Shown one piece after another: positions 39,201-51,200 of a stretch of DNA of 64,000 nt; the first letter of the stretch is position 1; each line of letters opens with the position of its first letter. The stretch is taken from the NCBI GenBank assembly GCA_028752905.1, contig JAQNBH010000008.1, positions 2,470,025 through 2,534,024 of the forward strand, given 5' to 3'. This DNA is from Cladorhizidae sp. MBARI D1340-BT2. Taxonomy: Eukaryota > Porifera > Demospongiae > Poecilosclerida > Cladorhizidae. The translations under genes and the position numbers were made by a program. The notes under the pieces were generated by a model. The model was not told where the DNA came from. It ran no database searches and saw nothing but the letters and a program-made list of their open reading frames with translations.

Positions 39201-42200
39201 CACTCTGCACACACACACTGCACACACACTCTGCACACACACACTGCACACACATACTGCACACACACTCTCCACCCACACTCTGCACACACTGCACTCA
39301 CACTCTGCACTCACACACTGCACTCACACTCTGCACTCACACTGCACACACACACTGCACACACACTCTCCACACACACTGCACACACACTCTGCACACA
39401 CACACTGCACACACACTCTGCACACACACTCTGCACACACACACACTGCACACACACTCTCCACCCACACTCTGCACACACTCTGCACACACACACTGCA
39501 CACACACACACTGCACACACACTGCACACACACTCTCCACCCACACTCTGCACACACTCTGCACACACACACTGCACACACTTTATGTATATAAATCTTG
39601 AAAAGTACATCGTTTCTTTAAAAAATCAAGTGACCTTGCTTGACCCTGCTTGACCTTGCTTGACCCTGCTTGACCTGCTTGACCCTGCTTGACCTTGCTT
39701 GACCCTGCTTGACCTTACTTCAACTACAGTATGTTAACCACCATAGGGTTTCCTGCTTGGCTCCCCACTAGACTTGCAGAAGGATTGCTCACTTGCAGCT
39801 GCTGCTTGACCACCATAAGCTTCCATCTCTGCACCAACAGAAAGCTGCACTCCCATACCCACCAGCATGCTCCGAGGTGACGTGACTGAGATAACTCAAG
39901 ATGCATGATGATGTAAGCGTAATAGCCAGTCATAGACTAGTAGTCTAGCCAACTATATGTACAACTACTAGAACTAGTAAACTATTGCCACTTGCAATAA
40001 TAGAGCAAAGCCATCAAATGGTAGGGCTTATATAAGCACTTAACAGGAAACAGGAAATGAAATAAAACCACGGTAATTAAGCACACATATGATCTACTAG
40101 CACCATACGACTCTTGTGTGCATCCAACACCATACGACTCTTGTGTGCATCTAACACTATACGACTTGTGTGCATCTAACACCATACGACTCTTGTGTGC
40201 ATCTAACACCATTAGTTTGCTCTGTCTAGTTTGAGTCGGAGACAATGCAAAGCAATGAAAGAACACCCACTCACTGCATATGTGGTTGCCATGACAAAGC
40301 AGTCAGTGCACACACTGTAGTCCCATCAGAGACCTCTAAACCGGAGAAAGCTTGCGGAAATAAAGAAGACTGGAGTGAAGATTATCAGCAGACGCTCACG
40401 GAATATTCGTATTAAAAAAAAACTCCCCCAATTTCATGCTAAATTTGTTGGCATCAAAATTATCCTTGCGGAAATCCACAAATGTTACAGAGAATTCATC
40501 ATCAAATTTCTCATTCAAATCTGATTTCACCAAAATAACTCCCAAGGTTTGCATGCAGCTTATAGCCAGGCTGGTCAAGAACTCAAGATTTGGACATAGC
40601 TTATAACCAGGCTAGTCAAGGGCTCAAGGTTTGGACATAGCTTATAACCAGGCTAGTCAAGAACTCAAGGTTTGGACATAGCTTATAACCAGGCTAGTCA
40701 AGGGCTCAAGGTTTGGACATAGCTTATAACCAGGCTAGTCAAGAACTCAAGGTTTGGACATAGCTTATAACCAGGCTAGTCAAGAGCTCAAGGTTTGGAC
40801 ATAGCTTATAACCAGGCTGGTCAAGAACTCAAGGTTTGGACATAGCTTATAACCAGGCTAGTCAAGGGCTCAAGGTTTGGACATAGCTTATAACCAGGCT
40901 AGTCAAGAACTCAAGGTTTGGACATAGCTTATAACCAGGCTAGTCAAGGGCTCAAGGTTTGGACATAGCTTATAACCAGGCTAGTCAAGAACTCAAGGTT
41001 TGGACATAGCTTATAACCAGGCTAGTCAAGAGCTCAAGGTTTGGACATAGCTTATAACCAGGCTGGTCAAGAACTCAAGGTTTGGACATAGCTTATAACC
41101 AGGCTAGTCAAGGGCTCAAGGTTTGGACATAGCTTATAACCAGGCTAGTCAAGAACTCAAGGTTTGGACATAGCTTATAACCAGGCTAGTCAAGAGCTCA
41201 AGGTTTGGACATAGCTTATAACCAGGCTGGTCAAGAACTCCAAGGTTTGGACATAGCTTATAACCAGGCTAGTCAAGGGCTCAAGGTTTGGATATAGCTT
41301 ATAACCAGGCTGGTCAAGCCCTCAAGGTTTGGACATAGCTTATAACCAGGCTAGTCAAGAGCTTCAAGGTTTGGACATAGCTTATAACCAGGCTGGTCAA
41401 GCGCTCAAGGTTTGGACATAGCTTATAACCAGGCTGGTCAAGGGCTCAAGGTTTGGACATAGCTTATAACCAGGCTGGTCAAGGGCTCAAGGTTTGGACA
41501 TAGCTTATAACCAGGCTAAAGGTTTGGACATAGCTTATAACCAGGCTGGTCAAGAACTCAAGGTTTGCATGTAACTTATAACCAGGCTGGTCACAAGAGC
41601 TCAAGGTTTGGACATAGCTTATAACCAGGCTGGTCACAAGAGCTCAAGGTTTGGACATAGCTTATAACCAGGCTAGTCAAGAACTCAAGGTTTGGACATT
41701 GCTTATAACCAGGCTAGTCAAGAGCTCAAGGTTTGGACATAGCTTATAACCAGGCTGGTCAAGAGCTCCAAGGTTTGGACATAGCTTATAACCAGGCTAG
41801 TCAAGAACTCAAGGTTTGGACATAGCTTATAACCAGGCTAGTCAAGAACTCAAGGTTTGGACATAGCTTATAACCAGGCTGGTCAAGAGCTCAAGGTTTG
41901 GACATAGCTTATAACCAGGCTGGTCAAGAACTCAAGGTTTGGACATAGCTTATAACCAGGCTAGTCAAGAACTCAAGGTTTGGACATAGCTTATAACCAG
42001 GCTAGTAAAGGGCTCAAGGTTTGGATATAGCTTATAACCAGGCTGGTCAAGCCCTCAAGGTTTGGACATAGCTTATAACCAGGCTAGTCAAGAGCTTCAA
42101 GGTTTGGACATAGCTTATAACCAGGCTGGTCAAGCGCTCAAGGTTTGGACATAGCTTATAACCAGGCTGGTCAAGGGCTCAAGGTTTGGACATAGCTTAT

Positions 42201-45200
42201 AACCAGGCTGGTCAAGGGCTCAAGGTTTGGACATAGCTTATAACCAGGCTAAAGGTTTGGACATAGCTTATAACCAGGCTGGTCAAGAACTCAAGGTTTG
42301 CATGTAACTTATAACCAGGCTGGTCACAAGAGCTCAAGGTTTGGACATAGCTTATAACCAGGCTGGTCACAAGAGCTCAAGGTTTGGACATAGCTTATAA
42401 CCAGGCTAGTCAAGAACTCAAGGTTTGGACATTGCTTATAACCAGGCTAGTCAAGAGCTCAAGGTTTGGACATAGCTTATAACCAGGCTGGTCAAGAGCT
42501 CCAAGGTTTGGACATAGCTTATAACCAGGCTAGTCAAGAACTCAAGGTTTGGACATAGCTTATAACCAGGCTAGTCAAGAACTCAAGGTTTGGACATAGC
42601 TTATAACCAGGCTGGTCAAGAGCTCAAGGTTTGGACATAGCTTATAACCAGGCTGGTCAAGAACTCAAGGTTTGGACATAGCTTATAACCAGGCTAGTCA
42701 AGAACTCAAGGTTTGGACATAGCTTATAACCAGGCTAGTAAAGAACTCAAGGTTTGGACATAGCTTATAACCAGGCTAGTCAAGAGCTCCAAGGTTTGGA
42801 CATAGCTTATAACCAGGCTGGTCAAGCGCTCAAGGTTTGGACATAGCTTATAACCAGGCTAGTCAAGAGCTCCAAGGTTTGGACATAGCTTATAACCAGG
42901 CTAGTCAAGAACTCAAGGTTTGGACATAGCTTATAACCAGGCTGATCAAGAGCTCAAGGTTTGGACATAGCTTATAACCAGGCTGGTCAAGAGCTCCAAG
43001 GTTTGGACATAGCTTATAGCCAGGCTGGTCAAGAGCTCAAGGTTTGGACATAGCTTATAACCAGGCTAGTCAAGGGCTCAAGGTTTGGACATAGCTTATA
43101 ACCAGGCTGGTCAAGAGCTCAAGGTTTGGACATAGCTTATAACCAGGCTAGTCAAGAGCTCCAATGTTTGGATATAGCTTATAACCAGGCTAGTCAAGAG
43201 CTCAAGGTTTGGACATAGCTTATAACCAGGCTGGTCAAGAACTCAAGGTTTGGTCATAGCTTATAACCAGGCTAGTCAAGAGCTCAAGGTTTGGACATAG
43301 CTTATAACGAGGCTAGTCAAGAACTCCAAGGTTTGGACATAGCTTATAACCAGGCTAGTCAAGAGCTCCAAGGTTTGGACATAGCTTATAACCAGGCTGG
43401 TCAAGGGCTCAAGGTTTGGACATAGCTTATAACCAGGCTGGTCAAGAGCTCAAGGTTTGGACATAGCTTATAACCAGGCTGGTCAAGAACTCAAGGTTTG
43501 GTCATAGCTTATAACCAGGCTAGTCAAGAGCTCAAGGTTTGGACATACATGTAGCTTATAACCAGGCTAGTCAAGAGCTCAAGGTTTGGACATAGCTTAT
43601 AACCAGGCTAAAGGTTTGGACATAGCTTATAACCAGGCTAGTCAAGAACTCAAGGTTTGGACATAGCTTATAACCAGGCTAGTCAAGAGCTCAAGGTTTG
43701 GACATAGCTTATAACCAGGCTGGTCAAGAACTCAAGGTTTGGACATAGCTTATAACCAGGCTAGTCAAGAACTCAAGGTTTGGACATAGCTTATAACCAG
43801 GCTGGTCAAGAGCTCAAAGGTTTGGACATAGCTTATAACCAGGCTGGTCAAGTGCTCAAGGTTTGGACATAGCTTATAACCAGGCTGGTCAAGAGCTCAA
43901 GGTTTGGACATAGCTTATACCAGGCTAGTCAAGAGCTCAAGGTTTGGACATAGCTTATAACCAGGCTGGTCAAGAGCTCAAAGGTTTGGACATAGCTTAT
44001 AACCAGGCTGGTCAAGAGCTCAAGGTTTGGATGCAGCTTATAACCAGGCTAGTCAAGAGCTCAAAGGTTTGGACATAGCTTATAACCAGGCTAGTCAAGA
44101 GCTCAAGGTTTGGACATAGCTTATAACCAGGCTGGTCAAGGCCATCCTTGACTATGCAAATTCTTAAACCAAGAGCTTCACAGAAAATAATGCTTTAATA
44201 ATCTTCAACTTCTGCATGATAATGACCGACACAAACTCCTTCATCTTCATACATGTATCATCTTCATACATGTACCTCCTAGGTCATTTTTGTTGCCATG
44301 GAAATGCAGGTTGGTCTCCATCAAGAACATCAACATTGTGCACAAGATTTTTTTCCAGAATAATTTGGAGCTCTCGTCACTGCAATCAGTGTGACGTGAT
44401 TACAGGTGTCAGGTGTGACGTGATTACAGCCATTTATCGTTCTGTTGCTGATATATAGCAGGGTATTAACACTGTATTAATGATGCCCATATAATGATGA
44501 CCATTACCAACTACTGTTGACCATTACCAACTAGTGATGATCATTACCTACTAGTGATGACCATTACCAATTGGTGGTGACCATTACCAACCATTACCAA
44601 CTAGCAATGACCATCATCAACTAATGATCATCATTACCAACTAGTGGTGACCATTACCAACTAATGATGACTAAATGATGACTATTACCAACTAGCAATG
44701 ACCATTACCAACTAGCGATGACCATTACCAGCTAGCAATGACCATCACCAACTAATGATGACCATTACCAACTAGTGATGATCATTACCAACTAGAGATG
44801 ACAATCACCAACTAATGATGGCCATCACCAACTAATGATGGCCATCACCAACTAATGATGGCCATCACCAACTAATGATGGCCATCACCAACTAATGATG
44901 GCCATTACCAACTAATGATGGCCATCACCAACTAATGAAGGCCATCACCAACTAATGATGACCATTACCAACTAGCGATGAACATCACTAAACATCATCA
45001 TCTAATGATGACCATTACCAACTAATGATAAACTATTTATTGCGCCGCTTAAAATATACCGTACACCACTACTTCCTGTAGATAACCAATAGCCACTCAT
45101 GGCATGGCACTGGGAAACAAACAATGTAGGAGGGAGATAGATGGGATGAAGGGAGGGAGAGAATTGCTTTTGTTTTGTTTTTACTCGTCCTAATGAATAT

Positions 45201-48200
45201 GTACCTTCAGATCACTTATGGTGAGTGTGGTCACATCTCTTCCATCGTGGAGCCTTTCTGGGACCTCTCTCTCGACTTTCCTGAAATGTAAATTTGCAAA
45301 ATACAACAATAGTAGTAGTAGTAGTAGTAGTAATATTTTATAACTATATTTGATCCCTAGGTTCCAGTCCTCTGGCAAGGGAACTACCTCCGACAGCTTG
45401 CCTCTGCAAGGTCAGCACTTACAACACATGCCTATACTTAATTAATCAATTAATTATGCAGCCCCTAGGAGGAGGCATGGTTGATGTCACATGATTAACT
45501 GTTGCCCCCCTCACAGGCATGCTGCAAAGGTTTACCAGCCCAGAGTTGCTGGAGGGCGAACTCTTTAGCTGTGATTCCTGTTACCATGACAACAAGAAAC
45601 AGCATGCGTACAAGCAGTTGCTGATATCACATACCCCGGACGTAAGTCAAACCCAAAGCTAGAGTGGGTGTGTCTATTAGCCCCCACGTTGTAGGTCAAC
45701 ATGGCCTCCTGGTATTAGTAGAGCAACATGGCCTCCTGGTATTAGTAGAGCAACATGGTCTCCTGGTATTAGTAGAGCAACATGGGCTCCTGGTATTAGT
45801 AGAGCAACATGGCCTCCTGGTATTAGTAGACCAACATGGCCTCCTGGTATTAGTAGAGCAACATGGCCTCCTGGTATTAGTAGACCAACATGGCCTCCTG
45901 GTATTAGTAGAGCAACATGGCCTCCTGGTATTAGTAGAGCAACATGGCCTCCTGGTATTAGTAGAGCAACATGGCCTCCTGGTATTAGTAGACCAACATG
46001 GCCTCCTGGTATTAGTAGACCAACATGGCCTCCTGGTATTAGTAGACCAACATGGCCTCCTGGTATTAGTAGAGCAACATGGTCTCCTGGTATTAGTAGA
46101 GCAACATGGCCTCCAGGTATTAGTAGACCAACATGGCCTCCTGGTATTAGTAGAGCAACATGGCCTCCTGGTATTAGTAGAGCAACATGGCCTCCTGGTA
46201 TTAGTAGAGCAACATGGCCTCCTGGTATTAGTAGAGCAACATGGCCTCCTGGTATTAGTAGACCAACATGGCCTCCTGGTATTAGTAGACCAACATGGCC
46301 TCCTGGTATTAGTAGAGCAACATGGCCTCCTGGTATTAGTAGAGCAACATGGCCTCCTGGTATTAGTAGAGCAACATGGCCTCCTGGTATTAGTAGAGCA
46401 ACATGGTCTCCTGGTATTAGTGGAGCAACATGACCTCCTGGTATTAGTAGAGCAACATGGCCTCCTGGTATTAGTAGAGCAACATGGCCTCCTGGTATTA
46501 GTAGATCAACATGGCCTCCTGGTATTAGTAGAGCAACATGGCCTCCTGGTATTAGTAGAGCAACATGGCCTCCTGGTATTAGTAGAGCAACATGGCCTCC
46601 TGGTATTAGTAGAGCAACATGGCCTCCTGGTATTAGTAGAGCAACATGGCCTCCTGGTATTAGTAGACCAACATGGCCTCCTGGTATTAGTAGAGCCACA
46701 TGGCCTCCTGGTATTAGTAGAGCAACATGGCCTCCTGGTATTAGTAGAGCAACATGGCCTCCTGGTATTAGTAGACCAACATGGCCTCCTGGTATTAGTA
46801 GACCAACATGGCCTCCTGGTATTAGTAGAGCAACATGGCCTCCTGGTATTAGTAGACCAACATGGCCTCCTGGTATTAGTAGAGCAACATGGCCTCCTGG
46901 TATTAGTAGAGCAACATGGCCTCCTGGTATTAGTAGAGCAACATGGCCTCCTGGTATTAGTAGACCAACATGGCCTCCTGGTATTAGTAGAGCAACATGG
47001 CCTCCTGGTATTAGTAGAGCAACATGGTCTCCTGGTATTAGTAGAGCAACATGGCCTCCTGGTATTAGTAGAGCAACATGACCTCCTGGTATTAGTAGAG
47101 CAACATGGCCTCCTGGTATTAGTAGAGCAACATGGCCTCCTGGTATTAGTAGAGCAACATGGCCTCCTGGTATTAGTAGACCAACATGGCCTCCTGGTAT
47201 TAGTAGAGCAACATGACCTCCTGGTATTAGTAGAGCAACATGGCCTCCTGGTATTAGTAGAGCAACATGGCCTCCTGGTATTAGTAGAGCAACATGGCCT
47301 CCTGGTATTAGTAGAGCAACATGGCCTCCTGGTATTAGTAGAGCAACATGACCTCCTGGTATTAGTAGAGCAACATGGCCTCCTGGTATTAGTAGAGCAA
47401 CATGGCCTCCTGGTATTAGTAGAGCAACATGGTCTCCTGGTATTAGTAGAGCAACATGGCCTCCTGGTATTAGTAGAGCAACATGGCCTCCTGGTATTAG
47501 TAGAGCAACATGGTCTCCTGGTATTAGTAGAGCAACATGGCCTCCTGGTATTAGTAGAGCAACATGACCTCCTGGTATTAGTAGAGCAACATGGCCTCCT
47601 GGTATTAGTAGAGCAACATGGCCTCCTGGTATTAGTAGAGCAACATGGCCTCCTGGTATTAGTAGAGCAACATGGCCTCCTGGTATTAGTAGAGCAACAT
47701 GACCTCCTGGTATTAGTAGAGCAACATGGCCTCCTGGTATTAGTAGAGCAACATGGCCTCCTGGTATTAGTAGAGCAACATGGCCTCCTGGTATTAGTAG
47801 ACCAACATGGCCTCCTGGTATTAGTAGAGCAACATGACCTCCTGGTATTAGTAGAGCAACATGGCCTCCGGGTATTAGTAGAGCAACATGGCCTCCTGGT
47901 ATTAGTAGAGCAACATGGCCTCCTGGTATTAGTAGAGCAACATGGCCTCCTGGTATTAGTAGAGCAACATGACCTCCTGGTATTAGTAGAGCAACATGGC
48001 CTCCTGGTATTAGTAGAGCAACATGGCCTCCTGGTATTAGTAGAGCAACATGGTCTCCTGGTATTAGTAGAGCAACATGGCCTCCTGGTATTAGTAGAGC
48101 AACATGGCCTCCTGGTATTAGTAGAGCAACATGGTCTCCTGGTATTAGTAGAGCAACATGGCCTCCTGGTATTAGTAGAGCAACATGACCTCCTGGTATT

Positions 48201-51200
48201 AGTAGAGCAACATGGCCTCCTGGTATTAGTAGAGCAACATGGCCTCCTGGTATTAGTAGAGCAACATGGCCTCCTGGTATTAGTAGAGCAACATGGCCTC
48301 CTGGTATTAGTAGAGCAACATGGCCTCCTGGTATTAGTAGAGAACATGGCCTCCTGGTATTAGTAGAGCAACATGGCCTCCTGGTATTAGTAGAGCAACA
48401 TGGCCTCCTGGTATTAGTAGAGCAACATGGCCTCCTGGTATTAGTAGAGCAACATGGCCTCCTGGTATTAGTAGAGCAACATGGCCTCCTGGTATTAGTA
48501 GAGCAACATGGCCTCCTGGTATTAGTAGAGCAACATGGCCTCCTGGTATTAGTAGAGAAACATGGCCACCTGGTATTAGTAGAGCAACATGGCCTCCTGG
48601 TATTAGTAGAGCAACATGGCCTCCTGGTATTAGTAGACCAACATGACCTCCTGGTATTAGTAGAGCAACATGACCTCCTGGTATTAGTAGAGCAACATGG
48701 CCTCCTGGTATTAGTAGAGCAACATGGCCTCCTGGTATTAGTAGACCAACATGACCTCCTGGTATTAGTAGAGCAACATGGTCTCCTGGTATTAGTAGAG
48801 CAACATGGCCTCCTGGTATTAGTAGAGCAACATGGCCTCCTAGTAGAGCAACATGGCCTCCTGGTATTAGTAGAGCAACATGGCCTCCTGGTATTAGTAG
48901 AGCAACATGGCCTCCTGGTATTAGTAGAGCAACATGACCTCCTGGTATTAGTAGATCCTATAGGCTAGAGTATATAATTGGCTAACCAGTTAAGAACTGA
49001 TTATGTTAAGCCACACCCACATCTTGGTTGCTCCTAAACTAGGTTGTTAGGACATTCATAACCTTATACCAAATGTGAATCATGAATTAATGATTGGTTG
49101 ACTTATATATTGTTGTTGTTCTACTATTATTACCTGTACTGCTGTTTCTATTAAATCTAATTTTATTCTATTTTTAAGGTTCTTCGTCTTCACTTGAAGA
49201 GGTTCCACTGGTCTGGTAGAAATCATCACAAAATAAATGCCCATGTCTCATTTCCTCTGTCTCTGGACATCCAACTTTACTGCACATCAAACATCAATTC
49301 GAAGAGTCTCCCTTTCACAAACATCCGGCCCTCTTGCACTCTGTCTTCTGACACGAAACCTTCCACCTCTGACTGCCAATCTTCTTCTGCCAATATACAA
49401 TCTGACCTCCCAGCTTCTACCTTTGACCCCAAACTTTCCACCTCCTACCCCAAACTTTCCCTTAACGATATCCAACTTCCTGGCAACAGCTATGGTGGAG
49501 CTGTTGATGGAGGGGCTGGTGATGGCGTGTGGTACCAGTTATCCAGTGTAGTGGTGCACCATGGGACAGGATTTCAGTCTGGCCATTACACAGCTTACTG
49601 CTGGAATAATGAAGCTGGTAAGTAGTTTGAGAAATGGTTGCATGCATGGACATGCAAGGTTCTGTCCAGGGAGTATTGTTTTAGGTTGATACACTTTCCC
49701 CTACTAGCTGCCCAGAAGCTTGTGCACACATAATTTTGACATCCAGTTTGTTCCCATAGAGCTGTTCTCATAGAGCTGTTCCCATAGAGCTGTTCCCATA
49801 GAGCTGTTATTGGTCCAGTGTCGACCTGTGCTCAATCCAGTGTGGTGTTGGTCCAGTGTGTATCCTCATAGAGCTATTGTCAACCTACTTCAACCTGCCC
49901 CCACCCAGTGTGGTGTTGGTCCAGTGTGTGTCCTCATAGAGCTATTGATAATCTACTTCTACCTGCCTCAACCCAGTGTGGTGTTGGTCCAGTGTGTGTC
50001 CTTATAGAGCTATTGTCAACCTACTTCAACCTGTCTCAACCCAGTGTGGTGTTGGTCCAGTGTGTGTCCTTATAGAGCTATTGTCAACCTACTTCAACCT
50101 GCCTCAACCCAGTGTGGTGTTGGTCCAGTGTGTGTCCCCATAGAGCTATTGTCAACCTACTCCAACGTGGATTTGTCCAGTGTGAGAATTTGATATTTGT
50201 TAGAGGGGGAAATTTGTTAGGGGGAAATGAATGGCACAGAAATTCTGAAAGACTGTTCGATACTCCAGCAAGAGCAAGTTCAACTAGCATTAGCACTCAA
50301 GTTCAACGACCTAATCAGTGGTTAACGACCTAATCAGTGGTTATCGCCCTTCAATAGCTTTGCCCTCCATTAGTATTCACCCAATTATGAAGCCGGGATG
50401 AAATCATATTTGCCCTCTAATCATGCAGCAAATATGGTCTGGTAAAGGGAGGGGGGAAATCATTCAAGTTCTGCGTGATAAGTGAAGGTGGTGACATTCA
50501 AAGCTGGGGCAGGTGGGAGCTCAAGCAGCCATTAATCGCACCGCCTACTTGAAAGTTGGAGGATTTTTTATTGTTGATGAACTGGAAACCAACAAACTAC
50601 TACACAGACTAGCAAGCTTTTTTATTAATCATAGGTTCACCCCTAGCTTCAACCCTTCATCGTGCATGATCTAGCTATGAACACTGACATGGAGAAGGCT
50701 GGCGTATGCCTACTGGCTAAATGTGCAAGCTCATGGTCATGCACAAGGGGACTGAGATCAATGGCATACTCTCTCCAGTTGTGCTTGCCTTGATGAATGG
50801 TCACACCGTTTGTGTTGCCTTCAAGGAAATATGGTACAGGGCTTATACCTATAAACAAAGCTTACAAATTGGTCTTCCACAAGATGTGAAGGATGTAGTT
50901 ATATTGCTAGTTCTTTCATCATTAGCTCCACATCAATGCCTGTGCAACACATCTGCGCTTTTGCGGAGGGAGGTGTCCGCCACACTTCATTCGGCCACTT
51001 CTTTGGCATCTTCCACCAATGCCATTAACTAGTGCAGTGACTTGTTCCTGTTCGTCATTCTCAAGAATTATATAAATTGGCAGTATTAGTAATTTATCAC
51101 TAAGTTTGATGACGAAAGAGTCTTTCTTGGTAAAAACTCAAACATCATTCACAAACACCATTATTTAAATTTTAAAAATGTAAATGATTATGCTAAAGAA

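Noticed and set aside
45664..48363. An 899-codon frame and two long minus-strand frames
   Set aside because: Product of the 27-bp unit; open on both strands at once, inside an intron.
50721..51032. A 103-codon open frame as a separate gene
   Set aside because: No recognised domain, lies in the last intron, and length is within chance expectation.
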